From assembly GCF_020497125.1 (NCBI RefSeq), contig NC_059072.1:305120781-305184780 (forward strand): a DNA stretch of 64,000 bases, in the 5' to 3' direction. Shown here piece by piece: positions 11,301-26,300 of the stretch. Below the pieces are notes generated by a model. The model was not told the DNA's origin, did no database searches, and worked only from the letters and a program-made list of their open reading frames with translations. Made by a program: the position numbers and the translations under genes. The DNA is from Mauremys mutica (lineage: Eukaryota; Chordata; Testudines; Geoemydidae). Every line of letters starts with the position of its first letter. Position 1 is the first letter of the stretch.

Positions 11301-14300
11301 ATTCAGTCCTGTATACATTATCCATTGGGGCATTGAAATGTACAGGAATTGTTCTTTTTCTACCTTTGTAAATTTCAGCAACCTCCCTGATTACAGAAAC
11401 AAAGCACACAGCACTCAGTGTGGTGGGGCCCGCACACTTGTCATTGCGAATTAACCAGTGGAGTGCTCTCTGTTTTAAGTGTTTGAAGCCTGTGCTTTGG
11501 AGAACTTACAGACATTCTGAGTTCACAGAGTACTCTGATTAAAAGTATATATTATATTTTTTAGGTGTGGTAAACTTGGGACCACTTAACCAAGAAAATA
11601 GGGTAAAGCACCTATATGATTTAGGAGTCTAAATTCCTTTACCTTTCAATGAGACTTACGGTTTTAAGTCACTTACGTGCTTTTGAAACTTTTTACCTAA
11701 TGCTCTTTTAACAACCTCTATGTTTCCCATCAAATAAATGATGTTTTTTATAAAAGAGGAGAGTTGTTTCCCACCATCTTAAATTGGTACTATCACATTG
11801 AATTGCCAGTTCTCTTTCTCTCTCCTTCAAATAGGTAACTTTTGTAAGAGGAGACTGTTTCTCCTTCTATAGAGTTTAAAGTATGAGTTGCATACCTACC
11901 GGTAATTGTGAGCCCCTTCCTATATTCAGTTCTTAAACTAGTGTATAAAAATAACTGCAATTGTGTTATGTTTTTGTGTTGCTAGGATTTTAGTTTTAAA
12001 AAAGGAAAAATCCCTAAATCAATTTTTTTTTAAATTGAAACCCAACTTCTAATATATCTCCACCAAACCTCCCCGCAAGTAATCTAATTTAGAGTCCCAT
12101 CAAAAGAGAGCCGCTTGATTTTAGAAAATTGTTCATTTCCTATCAGTGTTCTGCCGCCCCCCCCCCCCGACAAATTGCAAAGTCCTTCAGCAATTTACTG
12201 GAAAAATCAAAAACAGATGTAGGAAAATGAACAAGGAGCCCAAATGGCACTCTGTGTAACTTCACTAAGCAAATCTAAGTAAATGCTGTATTTTGGTTTT
12301 ATGTGATGTGACACTTATCACATGGCTAGTGTTTCAGTGCAAAGATAAGACATGGCAGGTTATATGAATTTACATTTCATTAACCTGGAAAACATGTTTT
12401 AATGGATCAACAAAGTACTTCGAATTTCACACCCACAATAGTCAACTGTCTTGAGGGAAGACAGTTCATCATCTCCTTATTGCTTTTAATATAGGATGTC
12501 AGCTGCAATGAAATCACAGCTTTGCCACAGCAGATAGGCCAGTTGAAATCTCTAAGAGAACTGAATATCAGAAGAAATTACCTCAAGGTTTTACCACAAG
12601 GTAAAAAGAAAAAAAAATAAGACCTTTAAAATTACTTTCTAATTACAACTTAGAAAATATGCATGTGTTTAATTATGTAAATAAGTAAGATTAAAAACCT
12701 CGCATTTCCTTGTGCTAAAATTTGTTTAATTTGGCAGATTTACCGTGCATCAGCAACATTCTACAATACTTACTGCCAAACAGAAGCAGTATGTGGGTCT
12801 TTTTAAAATGAATTATCTTTGTGATTCATGGTGGCTTGATACTTGTATTCATATCATTGGTTTGAAGAATATTTATTTATGAATGACCTATGCAGGCAGA
12901 CCCTCCACTGATATAAAATGTTTTAGCTCTGTTGTGGAGTTATGACAATTTACACCAGCTGAGTATCAGCCCTGTGGAGTTCTAGAATATTTTAGGAATC
13001 TTGGAGAAAAGTGTATGATGTACTTAAAAGTACTTTTTTTTTTCCTGAGGTCATTGTACTTGCATTAGAAGCCTAATCAAATTGGTACTGCTTCAGTGTG
13101 AGTAGAAGTTGCATATTATTAGGGCTGTCAAATGATTAATAAAATTAATCGCAATTAATCGTGCTGTTAAACTATAATAGAATACAATACCATGTAAATA
13201 TTTCTGGATGTTTTCTACATTTTCAAATATATTGATTTCAGTTACAACACAGAATACAAAGTGTACAGTGATCACTTTATAGTTATTTTTTATTACAAAT
13301 ATTTGCACTGCTATAACATGAAATATACGGCAGAATGCGGGTAAACAGAGCAAGAGACATACAATTCTTCCCCAAGGAGTTCAGTCAGAAATTTAATTAA
13401 TGTCATCAGTATGGACACATGTCCTCTGGAACAATGGCCGAAGCATGAAGAGGCATATGAGTCTTTAGCACATCTGGCAAGTAAATATCTTGCAACGACC
13501 GCTTCAGTAGTGCCATGCAAACACCTGTTCTCACTTTCAGGTGACATTGTAATTAAGAAGTGGGCAGCATTATTGCCCATAAATGTAAACAAGTTTGTTT
13601 CTCTTAGCAATTGGCTGAACAAGAAGTAGGACTGAGTGGACTTGTAGGCTCTAAAATTTTACATCGTTTTGTTTTTGAGTTATGTAACCAAAAAAAACAT
13701 TTGTAAGTTGCATTTTCATGATAAAGAGATTGCACTACACTACTTGTATGAGGTGAATTGAAAAATACTATTTTTTATTATTTTTACAGTGCAAATATAT
13801 GTAATAAATAATATAAAGTGAGCACTGTACACTTTATATTCTGTGTTGTAATCAAAACTGATATATTTGAAATTGTAGAAAAACATCCAAAAATATCTAA
13901 TACATTTCAATTGGTATTCTATTGTTTTACAGTGCGATTAATCACGATTAATTTTTTTGTTTATCACATGAGTTAACTGCAATTAATCAACAGCCCTAAA
14001 TATTATGCTATTGTCCAAGTGATGATACCTTAGGAAATGCACCAGAAGAAATTCTATATCGTTCACTCACCTCTTGGTTTCTGGTAATTGATTACCAGTA
14101 CCATTAAACTGTTGCGGGTCAGTTTTTACACACTGATACACAGTATTGGCATAAAACTGTGTGTATATTTGGGGGATATTAAAGCAATAAGACATTAAAC
14201 GGAAGTGGTACTTATTAACGTACACGTTAGGTATGTACATATCATAAAAAATGAGGTGAGTCTAGATATAGTGTTTATAAATTTACAGGACTTGTGGGGA

Positions 14301-17300
14301 TAAGATGCAATTATGAAAGCCAGCTATTTTTCTGGGATAAATCTTGAAGTTCTTACTCAAACAAATTTTTCTTTGAAGACAAGTAAGGACTAAATGTTTG
14401 AATGATTCAATATTAGTAATGAAAAGCATCAGAAAAAGTTGCGTACACTAGTAATGTAGTCCTGCCCACAAAAGGGAACAGTTACTCTATTTGGCTTTGC
14501 TTTGATTCTTTATACTCACCTAAATTAATATCAACATTGATAATGTGGTGGGGAAAGTGACTATATTTAGCTATTTTTCTTACTTAATCCAATTTCCATC
14601 CCTTATTGTGCCAGTATTGTTTATTCTGACAATGCCTTTGGAGAGATCCCATCAGGATTTCCAGAGTTTATGCCATCAATACTGACCATCCTTTAGTAAT
14701 CTGAGATGCTGTGACCTATGTTAGAGACCCAGCCTTCTTGCCTGGCTCTGCCTGATCAGCAATCCCAAAGAAGGTATCTTTGACAGAGCAACTCTAGGAA
14801 ACTGTATATACTCATTTGAAAGAATAGTACGATACATTGTACCCCAACTGAGAAACCATGGTTTATATTACTAGAAACAGAAGTTAGAGATTATTCTTTC
14901 TACTCAATATGGTACAGAATTTATTTTCAAAACCACTTGTTTTTATGGAATTTATAGATTTAAATAGCTATGCCTCCCTTTGCAGGATGAAAGGTATTTG
15001 ATTTTATTTTAAGCAGCTGCCAACAGCCAAGTTGGCCTAGATACTTGAGAATGCCAAGTGCTGTGATTATAGCACTGTGTGGACATTGTAAACAGAATGT
15101 AATTTATAAGGTCTTCAGAATACATAAGCAAAGTAACAGGATCGTCCATAACTTGTTTTTAGAAGAAAAATAAATTTAATTTATTATACTGTGGAATCCT
15201 TACTTTCTCCAATTACAAATAGAATCATATTCAAATATACTTAATTCATGTATTTTGTGACAAAAATAAATAAATATAATAACTATGATCCTTTCTGTTA
15301 CTTTTAGAACTAATAGAGCTTCCCTTGGTAAAGTTTGACTTTTCCTGCAATAAAGTGCTCGTGATTCCAATTTGTTTTAGAAAGATGCTGCAGTTACAAG
15401 TATTATTGCTTGAGAACAATCCTCTGCAGTCTCCACCAGCACAAGTAAGTAATGTGTGTCACTTAAATTGTGATTTGGAATAAGAATAGGCTAGATGATA
15501 TCAAGAACAGCCTGTGTTTAATTATTATTGTATAAAACTTCATTATCTTGTTTTTTTCCAAGATTGCAAACCCAGCAATGCTATCTGTTAAGTCTTAATG
15601 ATCATAGTCAATTGATTTTAGCTAGAATTTTTTCTGAAATATAAATAAATGGGAGATGGTAGGTCTCCTCAAGCTCCTAACTTGTGCTCTTGAGCATACA
15701 TAGCACCTGAACAGAGTCATTCTAGAATATTCCCCCTACTAAATTGCAGCTACCTTATAAATACATTGGTAAAATTTATTTCATTCGCCTGTCTTCCTTC
15801 AATGGTTACTGCTAATAAACAGGATATTTTTATGATGATGGAGGGGAAAATTGTAAGATAAACCTATATTCCATAACTACTGTAAGTGAATGGGCAGGCA
15901 TTTTAGGAAGCTTTGGTGTGATTTTACCAATTAACAAGACACTAATATGTTCAGGCCAGGGAATAATCTAGTTAAAACATCTTTCTGTAAGCCTACTGTA
16001 TGTGATGCACATAGAAACTAATAAATTCCATATTTGGATATAGCCTGCTTTGAAGAAATGTAATATATTGTGATAATGAATGTAGACAACATTTCCACCA
16101 GTAGACGGTACTTACTGTTAAGTTGTTGCCTTGTATTTTATGTTGTTGTTATGACCTGAGGGATTAGCAGGAAGATCTGTCCTGCCTGTATGTACTAAGT
16201 TGGTGTTTGCTGTGTCCCAGTAAATCTCTGATTCTGTAAGCAAATATTACAACTGGTGGCTTCAAGATGGCAGAAGCACTTTTGCCTGAGAAGAAATTTA
16301 CTGGTCATGCAGATGAGACTGGAATCTTTGAGCCTTCACAGACTTTGAGTGGACTGATGAGGAAGTAGCACAGTACCAAGTGGTATTTTTGAATATTGAT
16401 GCCAAGAGTTTTACCAGCAGCTTCCCAATGCGGTTCATGGTTCTTATAGACAGTTACACAAACACTTATATAACCTCTGTGAAAGGCCATTGGCCTTTTT
16501 GAAATACTGGAAGGAATGGCAAGCCAGAAGGCACCTGGAAGAGGAACCCCTGCAGAATTATATGCGTGCATTAAGGAGATTGTTCAGTAGACCTTTATGT
16601 CATACCCCTGACCAGGAAATGACTCTAGTGAAGCAGAATCTGCTGTTCCACATCTGGAACTGGCAAGCCATGAGAGGATTCTGTGTGAAAAGTCAGTTTG
16701 TAAACAGTTTAAGAGGAGAACTTTATAACCTGCTGGTGAAGGATAACATACTGGAAATATTTATGGACCTGATTATATGCAGAGTTCAAAAATGTGGAAG
16801 AAGAAATTAATGCTTCCCTTAAAGGTACTAGCTGCTAATTCGCAGCCTTACGTTATTCCCTTATACCAGATGCTGCACTTCAAGGAATTATTGCTAGTGA
16901 AGTGGCTAAATAGTTGGCAGAGGCCCATGTGCAATGTATTCACAGGCATCCCATAGGTCAGAAGAGAGAGACTGTTTCCCAAGTGGGTCCCATGGCAGAT
17001 GACATTTGCAGGTGTTATAGAAGCAAAGGCCATTGGAGACAGAATTGCCCAAACAGAGATAAAGCCACACCAAGGGAAATGAGAAGTTGCTGATGCAGTA
17101 GGGCCACCGTCAGCAACTCTTAGAATGGGCCAGTCAGGAGCTACACAGACACCTGTTACTATGTGTCTGGAGACATCGATGCCTGGAAAACTACAATGCT
17201 GTTGAACTCAGGATCTGAAATAAGTCTGATCTATGGTGAACACCTAGTGCTGAAAGGGAGGAGAATTTGTACTGAAGGAGTTAAACTGGTGAGTGTTAAT

Positions 17301-20300
17301 CAACACTGCTGCCCCTGAACTTGGGGTCTTTGCATACTAAGTGGACTTTTGTTGTGGTGACCAGTATTTCTAGTGCTGTTATGTTGGGAGGGCATCCGAG
17401 GGCATCACAAGAACTCTTGGGGTATTAATAGAAGAGTTTTGTCCCTGGATAACATTCAGATACTCCTGCTGGATGTTGGCAGGAGGAAGTGTGGACCTGG
17501 GGTTTTTAGAGATGCCTCTACCTTGCCTACAGGATGACAGAGAGGAATTGCGTACTTCCTGTGAAGGCTGAGGTAAAGTTTTGGTGAAGCCAGCTAATCA
17601 TGCAGTAATACCCCTGATGATAAAGGACAGCTGCAGTGAATCTGTAGGAGTATTTGAAGCCACCAATATCTGGTCAGGATTGCTGTTTAGCAGAACTCTC
17701 TTTTTTGAGCTGGACCAAAGGGTGTGGATAAGTGCAATTAGTGAAAAATCAGGCCATGGGGACAGTGTCCAAGATAATTAGTGTCTCAATGCCTCCCATA
17801 GGGCAGAGATCAAGTGCTGTGTTGCAGCCCAGTCAGTAAAAGAGCTAGGGGTTGACTTGACAAAAGCAGCTGTAGAAAGCAACAAGGGGAAGTGATTAGA
17901 ACAGTTGCTTGTACAACATGCCACTATGTTCTCCAGGAATAAAATGAAGAGCTTGGGAGATATGATTGGATGCAACATCGGGTTGTGCTTAAGCCAGGGA
18001 ATATTCCTCTGAGGCAGCCCCCACGTCAGATTTCACTGGTGTAACTTATTTTTGGGTTCCGCAAACCCATGCTTCCCTGTGACTTGATGTTCAGGCAGCA
18101 AGAACTAGCAGGGCCCTCTGCACCTACACAGGGGGATGACATGGTGGAATCTAATATCAGTGACCTGATGACAGCATTCCAGAAAGTGGAGGAGCAAATG
18201 AGCTGGAAATGAACATGTCAAGCACAAGATGCCAGGAAAAAAGGAAAATCATGTGCCCATCCAGGAAGGAGAGAGCTATAGGTATGCGACTGGAAAAATC
18301 CCCAAATTACTCCTTTTTGGAGGGGACATTACACAATAATTAAGAAACTAAACATCTTATCCTTCCTGATTTTTTTTTTAAAAGTGAGAACCCACCCTTT
18401 TGTATTGCATTGAGAATTGGTGCCCAGATTCACTGAAGAAAGAGGAGGACAAACATTGAGGATGCTCAACAACTATTCCAGAGGGCTTCAGTAGAGGATT
18501 TGGAGGTACTCAGCAGGTTCCTATGGCTCATAAAGGGAGTCTGATTGTGGACAAAGAATTGCTGGGATGTTCTAGGAACCTCAACACTGTGCCGTCTTCA
18601 GCAGACAGTCTGACCACAACAGATAGGCCTGATCTAGAGACATGAATCCTTCATTCGCTGATCATCTAGATCCAACTATGAGTGATGCGTACATGACTGA
18701 ATACAGGACTTGAGGGGGCAGACGAACATGGAAATCTGCATGGATGGCAGACTACTTGGATTCCTAGGAGTTAACTACTTTCTTAAAATAAAAACATATT
18801 TATTACTTATAAACTGAAAAATATCATTTTTTTTGTCTTTCTCCATTGGGGAGGGAAAAGTATTTTTCTCCTGGATTTATAATGTAGTATATGTTGATAT
18901 GGCTGCTTCTTGCTTCTACTTTCTGTACACACTTATGTTGTTCTTGATGTTAAGGGGGATGTGCATTATTTTTGGAATGTATTTATACTAGAAGACAGGG
19001 TATTCACCCACGAAAGCTCATGCTGCAAAACGTCTGTTAGTCTATAAGGTGCCACAGGATTCTTTGCTGCTTTTACAAACCCACATAGGTCACAGTGGGC
19101 ATGCTCCAATTGAAGTCATTGGTAAAATTCCCATTATCTCCATTACTACTTCTTAACGTCGTCTCCAAAGCAGCAAAATGAGATCGCACACTGTTTTTGT
19201 TGTAATTTTTTTTAAATGATATAATCTGATGGAAAACATCCTGTCTACTATTTTTCTAGGAAGTTAATATTTGTACGGTCAAATTTGGAGCAAATTTTTT
19301 TTTTTTAAATCTTTATGGTTATAAATGTTTTTTTTTCTCATCCTAATAGATTTGTATAAAGGGTAAAGTGCACATATTCAAATATCTGAGCATACAGGCG
19401 TGCCAGATTAAAACAGCAGACTCACTTTATCTTAATGCCATAGAACGACCACACATGCAGCAACCTGTGGAAGAGAGGTAAGTATAAAAGACTAACACTG
19501 CATTCTTTGTTCACATAAATCAGTTCTAGCAGTCTGGAAACAAAGTGGAATATATTTTTTATTCTTTTACTTCAAGAGTTTTCAACATAGGTTTATGTCA
19601 GCTGTACCTTTTTGAATAAAACTCTCATCTGAATTAATAATCTTTATTCCAGAGAAACCCCTGTATTACTTCAGAATGATTATAACATAATTTAAATGTA
19701 ATCTTGGTGATTATTAAATACTACCCTCCACCATAACCATATAATTTGATTAAGATGTTTTAGTTTTGATGGACTCAGATTAGATTAGATTGATTTTTAA
19801 ATACACATTGGTGTTTTTCATGTTTTTCCCCATCATGTTATCACTACTGGGCAGAGTTAAGGTTTTTGAGATGACTTAACTGTGCATTTCCAAAACTTAA
19901 CATGTTTGGATTTCTTTTACATGTAATTTTAACTCTGAATTTCTTGGATTGGTAAAGCTAAGTTTTGGGATAATGTGATAAAATATTGATCCTAATTACT
20001 GTTTTGTCTTTTCAACCTTAACTCAACATTAATAAGTTTTTTGTTTAGGGATATCCCTGTTTTTTAAAAAAACATTTCAGACACAAACAGTAAACTCTAA
20101 AAATGCTACCATATGATATTTCTAATTATCTGAGATAAGTAGTATCAACTTTAATATTTTTTAAAATTGTAATTGTTAAGAGCAAATTCACTGGTACACC
20201 AGAGCAGCACAAGCAGCCAGAACCGGGATTACAACTGCTTTGCATCACTAGAGCAGTGCAAGGCAGCCAAAGTGTATTGGTGAATTGTGCCTTTAATTTT

Positions 20301-23300
20301 CAGTTGGTTTATTGGTTAATTGTTACAGGAGCTAGCGCTATATGAAGGAAAAGATGTGCAGGGAGAACCCTGTTGATAACCTGTATAATGACATTAAATA
20401 AAATCATTAATTATTTATCTTATTGCAACCTAATTTCTTCAAACATGGTGTATGCACAAGACTTCAATGAATTTTAATTATCAGATTAGTTTTTAAAGTC
20501 TTTGTTGTTCCTTATTAATATCATTTGGGACAAAGAAAAGACTGACAGGTGCTACATTTCTTAAAGAACCGATTCTTAAATTAATTTGAACTCATAAACT
20601 AATTGATAGCTTTTTCAGGTAAATTCTCAACAATTCATCCTGTACTCAGAGAGTAACCCCTGTAAATTTGGGGTGGATATGCTATATTTATCTTGTATAA
20701 AATCATTTAATGCTTGGTTTTAGGCTAAAGTGAAATTCAGCTTTAGCTATGGAGTTGTGGCCAGTGGTATAATGGTATAAAATGAGCATATAGTTTATTA
20801 TGAGAGAGATCTACTTGGTCAAAGTTGAACAGGCTTTCATTTAATTTAGTCATGGGACATACAGTGGTATCTTTTTGTTGTATGTTCATACAAGTGACTA
20901 GAACAGTGGGGTCCTGGTCCATAACTGGGACTTCTGTGTGCTACCACATTAATAATGATAGGTCCTCAAGCATTGTATTTATTACATATCAGGAATAGCA
21001 GCCTTTTCCTACATTCCTGTGTTATACTTTATTAATTTATCGCATATAGTTTAGCACAAGTATATCCTTTGTATTCATTAGCTTTTCCACTAGCGAATGA
21101 AAAACCGAAAATTATGGAAAATACTGTTTTCATGCTTCTGAAAATAATCTTATAGTAACGGCTTCCAGAGAAACACAAAACTTCTGGGATTTCCACAGAT
21201 TATTTCACACAAAATCCCAGTATTTACGAACCTTAATCAGAGACCTGCTGTTACAAAGACTCTTAAAATTGTGTTTTTTCATTTTTATTGGGAAATATGT
21301 CTAGTTGCTGAGAAAGTGACCATGTACAAAAAAATATGGTGAAATTGGGCAGGATTACAATTAAATTTTTTAGATCACAAATAGAAATGTGTGATGTGGA
21401 AAAATGTGATGGTCAATGTATTATCCTAGGAACGTGAGCATATGACTAATATTGTAATGTACAATGAGCAAAGGTCATATATTAGGCAATGAAACCAGAG
21501 CAGAAGGTACCTGGCATTATTATGGTTTACCAATTTAAATAAGTAAACCTCAAGGAGTTTTTAAATTAATGCATGTCACAAGGGTACCTATGTTGTTAAT
21601 TACTTCATGCTCTAGGGAGATCCAATGCCCTTTCCTCCAGCACTAATTAATTTTTAACATATTAATGCTCAGGTGTGATTCAGTTGACTACAGTCTGAGT
21701 TCAACGATTTTAGTTGATTTGAAAGTCAGTTTGGGGATATGCTAAGCAATCAGAATGCTGCTAAGCTACTGGCAGTTTTTATCTTTATGAACAAAAAAGG
21801 ATGATTTGACAATAGATTATTTTTTCCTATTTTTAACCAGTAAGCTTACTATCTTCTTAGAGGAGCTTGTCGAGTTGTTTCTTTATTCATTTTACTTGAC
21901 ATTGAACATTTGCACAATAATGTTACCAGTCTTACTTCACATGTATTATATTATTGATTTGTTAAAGGACTGATCTTGGACCATAGATGCTAATGGAAGT
22001 TTTAGCATTGACTTCACTGAGATCAGGCTCAGGCTCTTAGTGCACACTAAAATAACTTTGTTTGCTTTTGTTTACATTTAGCATTGATGATATATATCCA
22101 AGTAAGAAGGATTCTGATTCAGGTGTTGGCAGTGATAATGGAGATAAACGTTTGTCAGCTACAGAGGTAACTTACCTGAATTTTTGCTTTTTCAGCCATT
22201 TTGGTTTATACTTCCAGTTGGATAGTTTTGTGGAGATGCTTTCTATGTATCAAAAATATGCAGCCAAACCCTGGACAGAAATTTCTACAAAAGTAAAGAG
22301 TGAAATGATGAGGATAGAAGAGAAACTTTATTCTATATACCCTGTGGAGGGGGCTGTCAAAACACTTATTTCAAAAGGTTTTAAGAATACATTACTGAAG
22401 AACAAAGGTTCATCATGAGAGGACTGATGCCTTTGTGATTTTATTGCCTATGAGAATTAATCATTTATCTCACTCTGATTGAAAGTTAATGGGGATTGGG
22501 CACCAAACTCCTTTAGGCAGCTTTGAAAAGATCACCCTAAATTTATTATTATTTTGCTTCCATGACTCAGATCTTCTTTTCAAGTTCATGCTGTCTAAAG
22601 GACACTGGAAGACACAGACTGTCAGTGTTATAGCTGCTTTGTAATGTTCTTGCACTTGGCTGTTTTGCTCTCTAAATATTCATTAAAACAGATGCCAGAC
22701 TGGCACACTACTTTGCCACTGAACTGGCATTTTTTTGGAAGCACAAAATTGAAAATAGAAGGATAGGTCAGGGGTCGGCAGCCTTTCAGAAGTGGTGTGC
22801 CGAGTCTTCATTTATTCACTCTAATTTAAGGCTTCGCGTGCCGGTAATACATTTTAACGTTTTTAGAAGGTCTGTTTCTATAAGTGTATAAGTTTATATA
22901 ACTAAACTATTATATGTAAAGTAAACAAGGTTTTCAAAATGTTTAAGCGTCATTTAAAATTAAATTAAAATGCTGTTCTTACGCCGCCAGCCTGCTCAGC
23001 TCGTTGCCAGCCTGGGGTCTGTTCACCTAGGCCAGCAGGGGGCTGAGCAGGGCCTGTGGCCAGGACCTCAGACGGGGGGGGGGAGTTTCAGGGGTCAGGG
23101 CAGAGGGCTGTGGGGGTGGGTGTAGGGCAGAAGGCTGGGTGGGTGTGGGGGGGTGCAAGGCAGAAGTCTGGGTGTGTGGTGGGGTTCAAGGGTCAGGGCA
23201 GAGGGCTGGAGGTGGGGGGGGTTCAGGGCAGAGGGATGGGACTGTGGGAGGTGCAGGGCAGAAGGCTGGGTGTGGAGGGGGTTCAAGGGTCAAGGCAGAA

Positions 23301-26300
23301 GGCTGAGTGTGTGGGGGAGTCAGGGCAGAGGGATGGGGCTGTGGAGATGCAGGGCAGAAGGCTGGGTGTGTGTTTGGGTGTGGGTGTTCAGGGCAGAGAG
23401 CCTGGGGGTGTAGCGGTGCAGGGCAGAAGGCTGAGTGTGTGTGTGTGGGGGGGGGGTTCAGGGCAGAGGGATGGGGTTGTGGGGATGCGGGGCAGAAGGC
23501 TGGGTGTGTGTTGGGGTTGGGGGGGTTCAGGGCATCGGTGTGGGGGGTGCAGAGCAGAAGGCTGTGGGGGGCTCAAGGGTCAGGGCAGAGGGCTGGAGCT
23601 GTGGGGGGTGCAGGGCAGCAGGCTGAGTGTGTGGGGGGGGTCAGGGCAGAGGGCTGGGATGCTCAGCTCATGGGGGTGGTCCCAGCCCCCTGCCCTGAGC
23701 GGCTCATGGCAGGGGGCTGGAAGGGATGTGCCCTGTTCCACCCACTTCCCCAAGGCCCCGCCCCTACCTCTCTCTATCTCCTCTACGGAGCTGCGAGCAT
23801 GCTACTGCTCTTCCCCCTCCCCCTTGCTAGGGCCAGCAGCTGATTGGCTCAGGGACGGAGAAGGGGCGGGGCAGGAAAGCACCACGCTGGGGGAAGAAGT
23901 GAGGGAGAGGGAAGCTTGGCTGCCGCAGAACCAAGCTTCTGCCTCCTGCCCCGACAGGGGAGAGCGATGGGCAGGGGGGCTGAGTTAGGCTGGGGGCCGG
24001 GACCGCAGCAGGCAGCTGCGTGCCGCTCAAAATCGGCTCACGTGCCATGTTTGGCACACGTGCCGCAGGTTGCCAACCCTGGGATAGGTAAATTGAATCT
24101 TCGGGGGAGCTGAGAAGAGCAAGTGAAAATGGATGAATGGAAAAGAGCATGGGAGGGAAATAGGAAAAAGAAGGGTGGGAGATAGTGGGGAAAATATGAC
24201 AGGGAAAGTAATGGGGCATGGGGGAAAATGAAGGAAAGGATGAAGGTTAGCTGTGTAATACAGCTCCCAGTGTGTCATGACTTTTGGACTTTATTTGGTA
24301 CATGCCTTTTTCTTTTTTTGTACAATACCTGCCATGTTCTTGATACTAACCAAAGGAACCATACCATCACATAGTGGCATGATGAAAGCTTTAACGTCTC
24401 CTTTTCATTTTTATAAAGAGAATGCTGCCATTTTCTGTACTTCTTGTAAAGTATGGATTTTCATGGGAAAGTGGGTGTTGGTGAGCCCGTGGGTCTGGCT
24501 TCCCCTTGTCCTGGTCCCAGATAGGGGCTCCCCCAGGGAGCAGCAGTGGCCAAAGCTGCTGTGTTACTCAGATGTTGTAAATGTGAGAAGGACCAGAAGA
24601 GGCCATGTGTCCAGTCTGCACCCTTTCCTCTCACCCTCCTTTGTATACTTGATGCTTGAATATGAATTCTGTTTGATTGTTTTTCTTGTTATTCAGGCAG
24701 CCACAATTGGGAAATTCGGTGGTGAGGGTCAGCAAGACATGGGGCACACTTTTAGCCACTATAAATAATAATGACAATGATTGGGGAGTAAATCTCCAAA
24801 GTAATTGAATGGTGAACTTGCAGAAACTTGTCCAAGCTGCCATAGAATTTTTGGTCTGATTGATGGGAGGAATTCATGTCACTTTAAAAGAATGCATATT
24901 TTGCGACTCTGAACATGTTTATGCTGATTTTCAGTGCTCATATGCCTCTCAAATGGGTAGGAGAGAAGTTTTTTGGAAGTTGTGCAAGGAGAAAGATGGA
25001 AGTCTAGAAACTGAATTTATTGTTAAATACAAAAACAAATAGAAACTAATGAGCACTTGTCATAAAGGATATAAATTGGTTTGTTTTTTAAATGTGAGAA
25101 CATTAAAAAGGACATCAATTGGAAAGTATTTTGACAAGTTTCCCCCTAGAAATGAAGCTGAATCGCTGCAATTTTAGGCCAGAGTTTTAATAGTTTCCCT
25201 ATAGTCCTGGGAGCTTATATTCCATTCAAGGAGTCAGAATTTCCTTATTGCCATATTTCTCCATTCTGCGTTTCTCATATGTTTGCTTAAAGTGACTAAG
25301 CTTGTTAATGAAGCACTGTTATTCCAGAGCTTCCTGTGTGACTATAAATAATATTTTTAGAAAATGGATTGTCCCTCCTGTAATTAAAATGTAGGAGGCC
25401 TACACTGGAAAAATTGTGTTAAGAAAATAGCAGGAGTGAAACAACCCCTTTTTCATATAATAGCTCAAATATTAGTTATGTAATATTCATGTATGTATTC
25501 TTTCCAATAATAGAGAAAATGGGAAGTAGGATCATGATTCCTAAACATGCATAGTGAACTTAACGTGAGAGAAGTGAATGGTATCACATTGTCTTGTACA
25601 TCATACTTTGAGACCTCTATTGTACATGGACATTTTGCAAAAAGTTTATAGTACATTGTGATTTCAAGTCCACATTTTGTAACCAAATCCATCCATGATC
25701 TTTTCAAACAGAGCCTGTTAAATTGGATTATAATCACTTCCACTCCTTTAAAATGTGAATGCTTTTACAATGTACAAAAAGTTCATCTTTCTTACTGAGA
25801 CTATCTTTACAAATACATCAAAACAAATTGACTCGTAGTTCCCTAAGATTAATTATATTTCAGTTCATTCATAAAATGACACACAGAGCTCATTCTGTAT
25901 TTACTGTTCTTTTTCCAAGTATGTGTGAGATTTTTGTGTAATTTAAATAAAAAGGGGATTTTTTAAATTCAAATTAAGTGAAGTTTTTGTTTCATTTAAC
26001 ACTGATGTACATATTAGGAATTTTATCAGATATGCAGTTGGGCACAGAAAGGAGGGAGAGGGGATAGTGGGCTAAATGAACAAATTACATATATTCTCTG
26101 TTTAGCTGGTCTGACCCTGACAGCATCATAGAGTTCATTTCTTTATAGCTGAAGTGTAGTCCTGGATATTGCCAGTATCACATCTTCTCCAATCATGTAT
26201 TGTTTCTGTAGACAATATATTGATTATGGCAACTGTGAAATAAATCCTGCTTTTCAAATAGTATCTCCTTTACAGTATCTCGTTCATCTTTAGAAATGAC

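Noticed and set aside
13311..13629. Two overlapping open frames on opposite strands as host genes
   Set aside because: Plus is the hAT dimerisation-domain remnant, and minus is its antisense plus the reversed linker; both lie between transposon ends.
22062..22418. 118-codon frame containing the exon e peptide
   Set aside because: Real coding stops at the gtaact donor after 22166; the rest is intron read-through.
23056..23988. 310-codon open frame, plus strand, the longest in the window
   Set aside because: It is the G-rich minisatellite of the hAT-type element read in one frame; other frames and the reverse strand are open too. Low-complexity composition, no domain.
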